The notes beneath the pieces are model-generated. The model ran no database searches, was not told the origin of the DNA, and worked only from the letters and a program-made list of their open reading frames with translations. From the NCBI RefSeq assembly GCF_006385705.1, contig NZ_VFRQ01000003.1, positions 124,001 to 188,000 on the forward strand: 64,000 nucleotides of DNA, written 5' to 3'. How positions within the stretch are numbered: position 1 is the stretch's first letter; each line of letters opens with the position of its first letter. Source of the DNA: Pontibacter mangrovi. GTDB lineage: Bacteria; Bacteroidota; Bacteroidia; Cytophagales; Hymenobacteraceae. Shown here piece after piece: positions 34,783 to 43,775 of the stretch. The position numbers and the translations under genes are program-made.

Positions 34783-35135
34783 GGTATATCGCTGTTTAAG
34801 GTTAAAACCTGTAGCTATTGCTTAAAGTTTCCAAAATTAGGCATTATTTACGACAAGTGCACGGCTCTGCCCCTTCACTTCAAACACACCTTTGGCAACA
34901 CAGCCTACCCTCCTGCCAAACACAATTAGCCACCTAGCTCCTAAAGCCCGAGTTAACGAAAGCTGCACCAGAAGAAGCTCCAAATCCGGCCGGTAATAGA
35001 GCAGCTTCAGGTGCAGCTGCAGCTTCATGTACCAACATCGATTTTTCGCTTCAGGCACCCGAAATCTTAGCTATTTACCTCAGAAGGTGTATCTTTGTGC
35101 AACAACCTAAATCAAACACAGCACTAACCCACATC
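34783..35135. other. Divergent intergenic region, NifU-like / NhaD-like
   Basis: No gene is supported in 353 bp. A frame with residues like MPEAKNRCWYM (34837-35058, minus) is a shadow without family features. The rightward promoter is at 35090-35097. Confidence 0.6.
35090..35097 (+). promoter_or_regulatory. -7 box TATCTTTG deciding the NhaD-like start
   Basis: TATCTTTG fits TANNTTTG. Its last base is the G of a GTG that could start the reading frame, so that GTG cannot be in the transcript, and the ATG at 35136 is left as the start. No good -33 TTTG is visible. Confidence 0.5.
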
Positions 35136-36527
35136 ATGCTTAACAACTTTATCCTACTGGCGCAGGCGCAGCATGCCTTGCCCATTTTTCTGATCATACC
35201 TTTCCTGCTTTTGATAGGTATGATCGCTGCAGGCCCTATCTTCTTCGGTCATTTTTGGGAGCACAACTATAAAACCGTTGCGGTTGTGCTTGGCCTTACC
35301 GTGCTTCTGTATTACCTGTTCGCGCTCGGCGATTACCACATGCCCATTCATACGCTGGCAGAATATATAACCTTTGCAGCCCTGCTAAGCTCGCTGTACA
35401 TAGCTGCGGGGGGGATTTACCTGAACGTGAACGCAAACGCCACCCCTGCCATGAACGTGGTTTTAGTGGCTGTGGGCGCTGTGCTGGCAAGTATTATCGG
35501 TACCACCGGTGCCTCGCTGCTGCTTATCCGCCCGTTCATCAGGCTTAACATCCACCGCATCAAGCCCTATCAGATCATTTTCTTTATTTTTATAGTGAGT
35601 AATGCCGGTGGCCTGTTAACTCCGCTCGGCGACCCGCCGCTGTTTATCGGCTTCATCAAAGGTGTGCCGTTCTTCTGGACGCTGCAGCACCTGTTCACAC
35701 CTTGGGTACTGTCTATTTCGCTGCTTTGCCTGATGTTTTACCTGGTTGACCGCCGCAACAAAGAGACAGATTTTGTTCCGGACCCGGCGGTAGTGGCCAA
35801 AAACGAAGAGAAAACAGAGTTCCACTTCATCGGAAAGCGCAACCTGTTCTGGCTTGCCATCATCATCGGAGCCGTTTTCCTGGACCCGAACGTAGTTGAC
35901 GGCCTGCCGCACATCTACTACGACGGCACCAAGATCTCCTTCCTGCGCGAGGTGATACAACTGACCGCTGCCTTCATGTGCTACCGCTTCTCCAGTAAAA
36001 CCGCGCTGGCAGGTAACCATTTCAATTTTCACCCTATCCTGGAGGTGGTGTTCCTGTTCTTCGGTATTTTCTTTACCATGATGCCGGCACTGCAGCTTTC
36101 AGCCGCTATCGCTTCTTCTCCTTCGTTCTCAGACCTGATCACGCCAAACTCTCTGTACTGGGCAACAGGCTCGCTCTCCGGCTTCCTGGATAACGCACCG
36201 ACCTATGCCAACTTCCTGTCGCTGGCCATGGCTAAGTTCGATCTGGCCCAGAACAGCGTGCAAGACGTGAGGCATTTTGCCGCGGGTACCTCGGCCGCAG
36301 GCCTGGATACTTTGATAGAGCTCGAGGCTATCTCGCTCGCAGCCGTGCTTTTCGGAGCCTTTACCTACATTGGCAATGGCCCTAACTTTATGGTGAAGGC
36401 CATCGCGGAGAGCGCCGGCATTAAAATGCCGACATTCTTTGCCTATGTGCTGCGCTACTCTATCCCGTTCCTGTTGCCAATCCTGGTGATTATCTGGTAC
36501 CTGGTGGTGCACCTCAGACTTTTCTAA
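35136..36527 (+). CDS. NhaD-like sodium:proton antiporter (ion transporter superfamily)
   Basis: A 463-residue membrane protein with about 12 helices. LTPLGDPPLFIGFIKGVPFFW and GNGPNFMVKAIAESAG are the two inverted-repeat signatures of the IT superfamily; the NhaD/UIT type is the closest named group. It exchanges Na+ (or Li+) for H+ across the inner membrane. The start ATG is chosen over a GTG at 35097 because of the promoter. The gene is a single transcript with its own terminator and has no AAGTATA word until directly after the stop (two in tandem). Confidence 0.85.
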   Translation: MLNNFILLAQAQHALPIFLIIPFLLLIGMIAAGPIFFGHFWEHNYKTVAVVLGLTVLLYYLFALGDYHMPIHTLAEYITFAALLSSLYIAAGGIYLNVNANATPAMNVVLVAVGAVLASIIGTTGASLLLIRPFIRLNIHRIKPYQIIFFIFIVSNAGGLLTPLGDPPLFIGFIKGVPFFWTLQHLFTPWVLSISLLCLMFYLVDRRNKETDFVPDPAVVAKNEEKTEFHFIGKRNLFWLAIIIGAVFLDPNVVDGLPHIYYDGTKISFLREVIQLTAAFMCYRFSSKTALAGNHFNFHPILEVVFLFFGIFFTMMPALQLSAAIASSPSFSDLITPNSLYWATGSLSGFLDNAPTYANFLSLAMAKFDLAQNSVQDVRHFAAGTSAAGLDTLIELEAISLAAVLFGAFTYIGNGPNFMVKAIAESAGIKMPTFFAYVLRYSIPFLLPILVIIWYLVVHLRLF

Positions 36528-36547
36528 GAGAAGTATAAAAAGTATAA

Positions 36548-36583
36548 AACCAGCCGCCCCTGCAAGGCAAGGGCGGCTGGTTT
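36548..36583 (+). terminator. Terminator of the NhaD-like gene
   Basis: Stem AACCAGCCGCCC (36548-36559) with GGGCGGCTGGTT (36571-36582), loop of 11 nt. Directly upstream are two AAGTATAAAA words. Confidence 0.85.
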
Positions 36584-36726
36584 GCTTTATAGCCCTTAGG
36601 CATTTTGCTGCCGATCGCTCAGCTTTTCCTTTTTTCGCTACTGGTTAGCACTCTTCCGGCAATAGTTAGAGGCAAGTTGCGTTATAATAGGTATATTCAA
36701 ATGCTTCTATACTTACCTTATCCGCT

Positions 36727-37383
36727 ATGAAAAATACCCTTCTGTACCCGGTAGCCTGTTGCTGTGCTTTACTCATCCTGCTCATACTTATACCAGAACG
36801 GGCCAGTGCGCAGCGGCAGGTGGTGCAACTCTCGGGCTTGGTGGTGGCAGGCGACAGCGCAGCGGGCATGGTGGGCGTGGCAATTTTTGTCCCAAACTCA
36901 AACAGAGGCACCCAAACCAACCGGAGCGGGTTCTTCTCGCTGCCTGTGCTGCCCGGCGACAGTGTGGTGGTGGCAGCATTGGGTTACCAGAAACAGTACC
37001 TCCTCATTCCGGAGACCTTTACAGGCGACAGCTACTCTACGCTGCTGCACCTACTTGAGAGCCCCTCCGAGCTGCCCACCGTTGACGTAATGCCATGGGC
37101 CACCGAGCGGGAGCTGCGCGAGGCCATTTCTAAAGTGAAAATCGTAGAGGAGCAGGAACCGCAGGTGAACCTGGGGCCGCTGGAGCAGAAAGACCTGACC
37201 AAGATGCGGGCCATGGATGCGGAGACAAATGCCAGGTATGGGCTGGCGCAGACCGGCCGGCAACAGCAGCGGCGCTACATGGTGCCCAGCGACATCAAAC
37301 TGACCGGCATCTCCATCGGAACAAATAAAAAAGCCTCCCGCGACCGTAAAAAGGCACGAAAGGCTTCTAAAAGCTCAGATTAA
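36727..37383 (+). CDS. Secreted carboxypeptidase-regulatory-like (CarboxypepD_reg) domain protein
   Basis: A 218-residue protein with signal peptide (residues 1-28, ending ASAQ). Residues about 32-115 form a carboxypeptidase-regulatory-like beta-sandwich: LSGLVVAGDSAAGMVGVAIF, then TNRSGFFSLPVLPGDSVVVA. This is the same fold that begins many TonB receptors, but here it stands alone and is followed by a basic tail ending KKARKASKSSD. The function is unknown; periplasmic or surface location. It converges on aroC with only 7 bp between stops. Confidence 0.8.
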   Translation: MKNTLLYPVACCCALLILLILIPERASAQRQVVQLSGLVVAGDSAAGMVGVAIFVPNSNRGTQTNRSGFFSLPVLPGDSVVVAALGYQKQYLLIPETFTGDSYSTLLHLLESPSELPTVDVMPWATERELREAISKVKIVEEQEPQVNLGPLEQKDLTKMRAMDAETNARYGLAQTGRQQQRRYMVPSDIKLTGISIGTNKKASRDRKKARKASKSSD

Positions 37384-37390
37384 CCAGCCG

Positions 37391-38470
37391 CTATACTTTG
37401 TTCACTTTTTGGCGCAGCAGGAAGTCGGCGATAACCAGGGCGGCCATGGCATCCACAATCGGTACGGCACGGGGCAGCACGCAGGGGTCGTGGCGGCCTT
37501 TGCCTTTTAGCGTGATTTCCTCGCCGGCATCGTTTATGGTGGTCTGTGGCTGCAGGATGGTAGCAACCGGTTTGAAGGCTACATTAAAGTATATATCCTG
37601 CCCGTTGCTGATGCCGCCTTGTATGCCGCCAGAGTTGTTGGTGCGGGTGCGGATGTGGCCCTCTTCATCGGTATAAAACTGATCGTTATGCTCCGAGCCG
37701 CGCAGCTTTACGCCTTCAAAGCCACTGCCATACTCAAAGCCTTTCACCGCATTTATACTTAGCATGGCTTTGCCCAGCTCGGCGTGCAGCTTATCAAATA
37801 CAGGCTCTCCGAGGCCAGCAGGCACTCCTTTTATCACACAGCTCACCACTCCCCCGATCGTATCCAGGCTGTCGCGGGCTTCCTCTACCACCCCGATCAT
37901 GCGGGCGGCTATTTTCCCGTCGGGGCAGCGCACTTTGTTTGAGTCTATCTGGCTCAGGTCCAGCTTATTGTATGGCTTGCGCAGCTTCACGCTGCCCACC
38001 TGCGACACGTAGCTCTGCACCGAGATGCCGTGGTGCTGCAGCAGCTTGGCCGCCAGTGCGCCGGCGGCCACACGGGCCACCGTTTCGCGGGCGGAGCTGC
38101 GGCCGCCGCCGCGGTAATCGCGGTTGCCATACTTGGCGGTATAAGTATAATCGGCGTGCGAGGGGCGGAACGCGTGCTGAATGTGGCTGTAGTCGTGGCT
38201 GTGCTGGTCTTTGTTGTTCACCACCATGGCGATGGGCGTGCCGGTGGTTTTGCCCTCAAAGATGCCTGAAAGTACCGTTACCTTGTCCTCCTCCTTGCGC
38301 GGGGTGGTGATGTCGGACTGGCCGGGGCGGCGGCGGTCCAGGGCGTGCTGTATCTCCTCCATGCTGATCTCCAGGCCGGCAGGGCAGCCATCCACAATCA
38401 CTCCCACAGCCGCGCCATGCGACTCTCCGAAAGTGGTAATCCGAAAAAGCGTTCCGTACGAATTGCTCAT
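37391..38470 (-). CDS. aroC: Chorismate synthase
   Basis: A 359-residue FMN-dependent enzyme that makes chorismate from 5-enolpyruvylshikimate 3-phosphate, the last shared step to aromatic amino acids. [50 protein letters not shown] and [20 protein letters not shown] are family signatures. The stop is AAA GTA TAG, within a TATACTT word. The gene ends 2 bp after the batD region begins downstream of it on the same strand (batD starts at 39918 and ends at 38473), so batD precedes aroC in one likely transcript. Confidence 0.97.
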   Translation of the reverse strand: MSNSYGTLFRITTFGESHGAAVGVIVDGCPAGLEISMEEIQHALDRRRPGQSDITTPRKEEDKVTVLSGIFEGKTTGTPIAMVVNNKDQHSHDYSHIQHAFRPSHADYTYTAKYGNRDYRGGGRSSARETVARVAAGALAAKLLQHHGISVQSYVSQVGSVKLRKPYNKLDLSQIDSNKVRCPDGKIAARMIGVVEEARDSLDTIGGVVSCVIKGVPAGLGEPVFDKLHAELGKAMLSINAVKGFEYGSGFEGVKLRGSEHNDQFYTDEEGHIRTRTNNSGGIQGGISNGQDIYFNVAFKPVATILQPQTTINDAGEEITLKGKGRHDPCVLPRAVPIVDAMAALVIADFLLRQKVNKV

Positions 38471-38472
38471 AG

Positions 38473-39918
38473 TTATTTCTTTATGAAGACAAAGGCTGCC
38501 ACTGCCAACAGCACCAGCAGCACAATGTTGGTGTAGCGCTTCACCTGGTCGAAGAGGTGCAGGCTTACCAGCGTATTGTCTTCGTTTTTGATAATGTTGT
38601 AGAAAGATCCTAAATCCCGGGATAAAACCAAAGCGTCGCTGTCGCGGGCGCCGGTTACCTGCACCTGCAGCGAGGGCCGCAGCGTGTCGTAGGCAGCGGT
38701 TACGGGGTTAAAAAACACCCACTGCACCACCTCGCCCATACTGTAGTGGCCCGGCTCGCGGGGCAGCACATCAAAGGTAAAACTTTTGGAGCCGCTTACG
38801 GTGCCTGCCCGCTTCGTCACGTCCTGCTGCACATCGGGCGGGTATAGCTCCAGACCTGCCGGCGCCGTTGGTTTTGGCTGCATAATGGCCGCCAGGTTTC
38901 CCTCTCCCTCTACCTCAAACACATACCTGAAGCTCTTGTTCACCGGCACCGTTTCCTCGGATAAATACTCCTGCAGGCGGTAGTCGCCCACAGGCACCAC
39001 ATCGCGCAGCGGGTGCGGGGGCAGCTCTTTTACGGCTACCTCGCGGGGCCTGGAGTAAAACGTTTTGTAGCCCTCCTGCCTGTCCTCGGCCAGGAGGGTG
39101 GGGTTTTTAGCCACTTTATACTTGATCATGCGGAGATGCAACTGCGGGAAGGTGAGCGGCTTTGCCATGATGGGGTACAGCACGGCCTCATACAGCTTAA
39201 AGCGCAGGTAGGGCTCCCCTTGTACCGTTACATTCTCCGGGGTGATCTCAGTGTACTCAAACATCTCCTCCCAGGCATGTGCCTGTTTCAGATCCTGCAT
39301 AATGCCGTTTATCTGATCGGCAAAGTCGTAAAAGTCGAGGAGGCGCTGGTTTTTCTCGGGCAGGTAAAAGTATAGCGCGGCGTTCAGGCCCTCGCCTACA
39401 AACACTTCTTCCTTGTCCAGGTAAAGCGTCAGGAAAGCATCGTCCTCGGTGTCCACAAACTCTACCTCCTGCGCTTCCGGCTGCACCTGCTCCTCCTCAG
39501 GCACCATCAGGCCCGGCGGCAGGTTCGGGTTCTGCGCCACATCGTCCTGCATCTCCGTCACCTCAATCTTCATCCCCTCCGACTGCAGCGTTTGCCCGTT
39601 TATCTTCATCGTGAAGGGCTTTAGTGTGTAGGCGCCCTCCTGCAGGGCCGCATAGTTTTGGGTGATGGTGAGGATGGTAGTGGTGGTACCGCCTGTAATA
39701 ATGGTTTTGGTGGAGGAGTACTTGTTGCTTTTCTTAAAGCCCTCAATGTCCGGGAACGGCGTGTAGTCTTTTAACTGTTGGTTTTGCAGCCTCACTGATA
39801 CGGTAAAGTACTGGTTTAAAGGCAGCGGGCTTTGCCCCAGTTCCACAGCGATCTTCTGCGCCAGGCCGGGTTTGGCCAGGAGCAGTATAAGCAGCAGTAT
39901 AAAGGTTAGAGCACGCAT
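38473..39918 (-). CDS. batD: BatD-family protein
   Basis: A 481-residue exported protein with a signal peptide (residues 1-20, ending GLAQ) and one C-terminal membrane span ([14 protein letters not shown]). The [20 protein letters not shown] opening, the [20 protein letters not shown] segment and the beta-sandwich body fit BatD, the oxygen-tolerance protein family of Bacteroidota. The frame opens at a TTG (39933) but the ATG at 39918 gives the signal. No batA, batB, batC or batE and no DUF58 gene are near it; the only MoxR ATPase in the window is 20 kb away. The gap to aroC is 2 bp. Confidence 0.87.
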   Translation of the reverse strand: MRALTFILLLILLLAKPGLAQKIAVELGQSPLPLNQYFTVSVRLQNQQLKDYTPFPDIEGFKKSNKYSSTKTIITGGTTTTILTITQNYAALQEGAYTLKPFTMKINGQTLQSEGMKIEVTEMQDDVAQNPNLPPGLMVPEEEQVQPEAQEVEFVDTEDDAFLTLYLDKEEVFVGEGLNAALYFYLPEKNQRLLDFYDFADQINGIMQDLKQAHAWEEMFEYTEITPENVTVQGEPYLRFKLYEAVLYPIMAKPLTFPQLHLRMIKYKVAKNPTLLAEDRQEGYKTFYSRPREVAVKELPPHPLRDVVPVGDYRLQEYLSEETVPVNKSFRYVFEVEGEGNLAAIMQPKPTAPAGLELYPPDVQQDVTKRAGTVSGSKSFTFDVLPREPGHYSMGEVVQWVFFNPVTAAYDTLRPSLQVQVTGARDSDALVLSRDLGSFYNIIKNEDNTLVSLHLFDQVKRYTNIVLLVLLAVAAFVFIKK

Positions 39919-40203
39919 GGTTAGGCCACACAATAAGGTAGTGGGTCGGGTCCGTTATAAGTACAAAAGCAAATGTAATATTTTTTTGGCACTGCAAAGC
40001 TGCTTTTGCCGCAGCGGTTGCAAGGTGTTATACCTGCGGATGCAGCTATAGCCTGTGCCCTTTACCTGTTTAAACGTTATACTTTCTAAACAAATTACTG
40101 CCTTTACCAAATGATAAGTATAAATATAACGCGATAAGGCCACCAAATCTCAAACCTTTCGTAATTATGACCAGACTACCAATTAGGCTTACTATTTTAC
40201 AAA

Positions 40204-40395
40204 ATGCTGGAATACGTTAAAACAATCTTAATGAAGGTGAGCTTCGATAAGATGTTGTTTGAAAAGGAGCTGCGCAAGGCTTTTAGAGTACTCGTGAAGG
40301 AGGAAATTGAGCAACTAAAGCAATGGTGCTACGACCAGTTCTCAGGCATGTACCTGATCATCCTTAACCGTGTTTTCCTGAAGCACCAGGTATAA
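40204..40395 (+). CDS. Small conserved-looking charged protein, 63 aa
   Basis: A 63-residue protein, MLEYVKTILMKVSFDKMLFE then a Lys/Glu-rich amphipathic stretch and a Trp-Cys-Tyr segment (QWCYDQFSGMY). It has no signal and no known domain; it resembles short proteins annotated as hypothetical in related genomes. It converges on queG with 3 bp between stops and ends with GTA TAA, as many genes here do. Confidence 0.65.
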   Translation: MLEYVKTILMKVSFDKMLFEKELRKAFRVLVKEEIEQLKQWCYDQFSGMYLIILNRVFLKHQV

Positions 40396-40398
40396 AAA

Positions 40399-41340
40399 CT
40401 ATTCTTCTTCCGGGTTACCCTGCACAAAGCGGATGTTGCGCATCAGGCCGTTGTAGCCGGTGCGCTTCACAGCTGACTTTTTGAACAGCTGCGAGAACAC
40501 TTCGTGCGTCAGTTCCTGCCAATCGCTGGTCTTCAGCTCTTTCAGGTGCGGGTGCGGCGCAAAGGCTGGCTCGTTGTGCGGCTTGCTGAAGCGGTTCCAC
40601 GGGCACACATCCTGGCAGATGTCGCAGCCGAAGACCCAGTTCCCGAACTTCCCGTTCATTTCCTGCGGCAGCTGGTCCTTCAGCTCTATGGTAAAGTAAG
40701 AAATGCACTTGCTGCCGTCCACCACGTAAGGTTCCACGATGGCATTGGTCGGGCAGGCGTCCAGGCACTTGGTGCAGGAGCCGCAGTAGTCTTTTATCGG
40801 CCCATCATACGCCAACTCCAGATCTATGATCAGCTCGGCGATGAAGTAAAAGCTGCCTACCTGCGGCGTGATGAGATTCGAGTTTTTGCCAACCCAGCCC
40901 AGGCCACTCTTTTTGGCCCATGCCTTATCGAGCACCGGCGCAGAGTCCACGAAGCAGCGGCCGCCCACCTCCCCTATCTCCTCGTTTATGTAGTTGAGCA
41001 GCGTCTTCAGCTTGTCCTTTATGACGAAGTGGTAGTCGGTGCCGTAAGCGTATTTTGAGATTTTGAGCGTATCCTCCTCCTGCTGTTCCTCTTTTTCAGG
41101 ATAGTAATTAAGCAGCAGTGACACCACGGACTTGGCCCCATCCACGAGCAGGCGCGGGTCCAGGCGCTTGTCGAAGTGGTTCTCCATGTAGCGCATCTGC
41201 CCGTGCATGTGCTGGTTGAGCCAACGCTCCAGCCGCGGCGCCTCCTCCTCCAGGAAATCTGCCTTGGAGATGCCGCAGTACATAAAGCCCAGCTCCTGCG
41301 CCTTCTGCTTGATCAGGTATGTATACTTCTCTTTGCTCAA
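40399..41340 (-). CDS. queG: Epoxyqueuosine reductase
   Basis: A 313-residue cobalamin- and [4Fe-4S]-dependent enzyme that reduces epoxyqueuosine to queuosine in tRNA. Two ferredoxin-type clusters are present, [12 protein letters not shown] (about residues 186-197) and [11 protein letters not shown] (about 241-251). The [19 protein letters not shown] segment is the family signature. It is alone here; its C-terminal part is shorter than the E. coli enzyme, like other Bacteroidota forms. Confidence 0.95.
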   Translation of the reverse strand: MSKEKYTYLIKQKAQELGFMYCGISKADFLEEEAPRLERWLNQHMHGQMRYMENHFDKRLDPRLLVDGAKSVVSLLLNYYPEKEEQQEEDTLKISKYAYGTDYHFVIKDKLKTLLNYINEEIGEVGGRCFVDSAPVLDKAWAKKSGLGWVGKNSNLITPQVGSFYFIAELIIDLELAYDGPIKDYCGSCTKCLDACPTNAIVEPYVVDGSKCISYFTIELKDQLPQEMNGKFGNWVFGCDICQDVCPWNRFSKPHNEPAFAPHPHLKELKTSDWQELTHEVFSQLFKKSAVKRTGYNGLMRNIRFVQGNPEEE

Positions 41341-41487
41341 TTTATACTTGTAGCCGCTTTATACTTGCCGGCCATACTTTGCACAACAAAAGTAAGGCAA
41401 AATAAATCCAACCAGTGATTAATGGGGATTTTAATGATTTGTATGATGATGCAGATGCTGCCTGAAACTTGCCTATCAACCTTTATA

Positions 41488-41556
41488 GCGCAAGCGTCCG
41501 CTTGTTCTGCTATTGGTATTACCCGCTAGATGTATAGCACTAGCGGACGCTTGCGC
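41488..41556. repeat. REP-like inverted repeat pair, copy C
   Basis: GCGCAAGCGTCCGCTTGT (41488-41505) faces GCACTAGCGGACGCTTGCGC (41537-41556) across about 30 bp. It lies between queG and ruvB and has a shorter spacer than copies A and D. Confidence 0.85.
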
Positions 41557-41570
41557 TAAAGTTAGTTAAC

Positions 41571-41598
41571 AAAAAAGCAGACCTTTCGATCTGCTTTT
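41571..41598 (-). terminator. Terminator of ruvB
   Basis: AAAAGCAGA (41573-41581) with TCTGCTTTT (41590-41598), loop of 8 nt; the A-run on its left is a U-run on the minus strand. It lies directly after ruvB. Confidence 0.85.
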
Positions 41599-41620
41599 AT
41601 ACTTCATCACAAACAGCAAT

Positions 41621-42667
41621 TTATACTTCCGGTTGGTTAAAAAGCCCTCCGGAAGCGATTTCCTGCGGCGGAATCTTGCCCAGGTGGCGGTAAGCCATCT
41701 CGGTGGCCTCACGGCCGCGGGCGGTGCGTTTGATGTAACCCTCCTGGATCAGGAACGGCTCGTATACTTCCTCAATCGTTTCCGACTCCTCCCCACAAGC
41801 CGTAGCAATGGTGGTGATGCCCACCGGACCGCCTTTAAACTTGTCAATGATGGTGAGCAGGATGCGGTTGTCCATGTCGTCGAGGCCGTTGTGGTCCACG
41901 TCCAGCGCGTTGAGGGCGAATTTGGCAATGTCTACCGTTATCGTGCCGTCGCCTTTTACCTGGGCGAAGTCGCGGGTGCGGCGCAGCAGGTTGTTAGCAA
42001 TACGCGGCGTACCGCGGCTACGGCGGGCAATCTCGAAGGCAGCATCCTCGTGGATAGGCGCACCCAGCAAAAATGAAGAGCGCTTCACGATAGAGCGCAG
42101 CAACTCAGCATCATAGTACTCCAGGCGCGAGTTAATGCTGAAGCGGGCACGCAGCGGCGCCGTGAGCAAACCGGAGCGCGTGGTGGCCCCAATCAGCGTA
42201 AACGGGTTCAGGCTGATCTGCACCGAGCGCGCATTCGGGCCGGAGTCGAGCATGATGTCGATCTTATAATCCTCCATGGCCGAGTACAGGTACTCCTCCA
42301 CGATCGGGTTGAGGCGGTGGATCTCGTCAATGAACAGCACGTCGTTCGCCTCCAGGTTGGTGAGCAAACCGGCCAGGTCGCTTGGCTTGTCCAGCACCGG
42401 GCCAGAGGTCATCTTGATGCCTGCATCCAGCTCAGAGGCGATGATGTGCGAGAGCGTGGTCTTGCCCAGGCCGGGAGGGCCGTGCAGCAGCACATGGTCC
42501 AGAGCCTCGCCGCGGCGCTTGGCCGCCTGCACAAATATCTTCAGGTTCTCCACCACCTTGTCCTGACCGGTAAAGTCGCGGAAGCTGAGCGGGCGGAGGG
42601 CCTTGTCTATGTCCTTTTCGGCCGGCGTCATGTAATCGTTATCGCCGGTGAGATAATCTTCTCTCAT
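41621..42667 (-). CDS. ruvB: Holliday junction branch-migration ATPase RuvB
   Basis: A 348-residue AAA+ motor that drives Holliday junction migration with RuvA. Walker [11 protein letters not shown] is at about residues 65-74, Walker [10 protein letters not shown] at about 115-123, and [17 protein letters not shown] contains the arginine finger. The winged-helix end is complete, finishing NQPEV with the stop in GAA GTA TAA. Alone in its transcript. Confidence 0.97.
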   Translation of the reverse strand: MREDYLTGDNDYMTPAEKDIDKALRPLSFRDFTGQDKVVENLKIFVQAAKRRGEALDHVLLHGPPGLGKTTLSHIIASELDAGIKMTSGPVLDKPSDLAGLLTNLEANDVLFIDEIHRLNPIVEEYLYSAMEDYKIDIMLDSGPNARSVQISLNPFTLIGATTRSGLLTAPLRARFSINSRLEYYDAELLRSIVKRSSFLLGAPIHEDAAFEIARRSRGTPRIANNLLRRTRDFAQVKGDGTITVDIAKFALNALDVDHNGLDDMDNRILLTIIDKFKGGPVGITTIATACGEESETIEEVYEPFLIQEGYIKRTARGREATEMAYRHLGKIPPQEIASGGLFNQPEV

Positions 42668-42863
42668 AAGTATAATCTTCTACAAAAATTGAGCTTTCGC
42701 TGCTCCTAAAGGTAACAGTTTCAGCTATGCTTTCGCTCCATTTCAGTTGACGAATTTACGCATTTTTGCTAATGATTTTATAGATATTCACCATAAATCT
42801 AATAATATTAGCAAAACCAAAATAAAGTTTATTAAAATTGAGGTGGCCGTATTACCTTACACC

Positions 42864-43370
42864 ATGCAACCACATCAGCACAAAAACACGAGCCACGCCT
42901 TCTTCAGCCCCGGCGACGATTGCCTCAACGCCATCGTGGAAAGTATAGACGAGGCAGAGCGAAGTATGAAAATCTGCGTGTTCACGATCAGCGACAATCG
43001 CATTACAGAGGCCATCATCCGGGCTCACAAACGCGGACTAAGTATAAAAATCATCACGGATAATGATAAACTCCACGACACCGGCTCGGACATCAGGGAG
43101 TTGGCTGCCCGCGGCCTGGAGGTGCGGATCGACAAAACGCGTAGCCACATGCACCACAAGTTCACCATTTTTGATGAGGAGCGCGTGCTGACCGGCAGCT
43201 ACAACTGGACCCGCAGCGCCGCGCTATACAACCACGAGAACATACTTATTACCGATAACCACAGCATTGTGCAGGACTACAGCCGCGAGTTCGACAGGTT
43301 GTGGGAACGTATGATGAAGTATAACCCGGGTGGCAGAAGCCGTGAGGCGTTTCGGGAGGAGGAGGTGTAG
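42864..43370 (+). CDS. Phospholipase D-like nuclease domain protein
   Basis: A 168-residue single-HKD protein of the Nuc/PLD superfamily. The HKD motif is HHKFTIFD (H-x-K-x4-D), followed by GSYNWTRSA with the Asn and Ser that complete the active site; two chains would dimerise to make one site. Such proteins cut DNA or lipids; without a signal peptide it is cytoplasmic. The frame opens at 42747, but the extension is A/T-rich and unrelated. It contains four AAGTATA-type words. Confidence 0.87.
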   Translation: MQPHQHKNTSHAFFSPGDDCLNAIVESIDEAERSMKICVFTISDNRITEAIIRAHKRGLSIKIITDNDKLHDTGSDIRELAARGLEVRIDKTRSHMHHKFTIFDEERVLTGSYNWTRSAALYNHENILITDNHSIVQDYSREFDRLWERMMKYNPGGRSREAFREEEV

Positions 43371-43395
43371 GATTCACAGGATTCATTACCTGGCT

Positions 43396-43494
43396 GAAGC
43401 GTCCGCTTGTGCCAAAGACAAACTAAAAGCTTCCAAGAAAAATTGCCTGTAATAACTGTTTTGCCTGCGCAAGGCACTAGCGGACGCTTGCGCC
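43396..43494. repeat. REP-like inverted repeat pair, copy D
   Basis: GAAGCGTCCGCTTGTGCC (43396-43413) faces GGCACTAGCGGACGCTTGCG (43473-43492) across about 60 bp. The spacer shares AAAGCTTCC and a TTTTGC..GCAA end with copy A. Located between the PLD-type gene and gcdH. Confidence 0.87.
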
Positions 43495-43517
43495 AGATGT
43501 AGCAGCCCCTTTTGCTG

Positions 43518-43568
43518 GTGCGGGTTTGTAACCCGTACCTTTCTATGGTGTCGGATTTGCAATCCGGC
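43518..43568. repeat. Two small hairpin repeats (CGGGTTTGTAACCCG, CGGATTTGCAATCCG)
   Basis: CGGGTTTGTAACCCG (43521-43535) and CGGATTTGCAATCCG (43552-43566) are adjacent short palindromes with a T/A-rich loop. A like pair, CCGGACTTCCTAGTCCGG and CGAACATCCTTGTCCG, lies at 63917-63970. Confidence 0.7.
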
Positions 43569-43668
43569 TGGGCCGGAGGCCCAAACTATAGCTGGTCAGA
43601 TAAAGTATAGTCTCAATAATGTAATTCGAACTATTGAAACATGGGTAAGGGCAAACCAGCAAAAGTAG

Positions 43669-43702
43669 AACCCACCCCTAACCCCTCCGAGGAGGGGAAT
43701 TT
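43669..43702. repeat. GC-rich palindromic repeat, 43.7 kb copy
   Basis: CCCACCCCTAACCCCTCCGA followed by GGAGGGGAATTT (43671-43702) is the fullest copy of the CCCCTCCnnGGAGGGG class. Confidence 0.78.
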
Positions 43703-43704
43703 AA

Positions 43705-43732
43705 AAAGGCAGCCACTCCCGCAGCTGCCTTT
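43705..43732 (-). terminator. Terminator of gcdH
   Basis: AAAGGCAGC (43705-43713) with GCTGCCTTT (43724-43732) and loop of 10 nt; downstream of the minus-strand gcdH. TATACTTT follows. Confidence 0.7.
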
Positions 43733-43775
43733 GCTATACTTTATAGCCCTCTTCTAAAAAGAGGTTGGGAGGGCC

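Noticed and set aside
35097..35135. GTG start for the NhaD-like antiporter
   Set aside because: It lies in the -7 promoter box; the downstream ATG gives the normal first helix.
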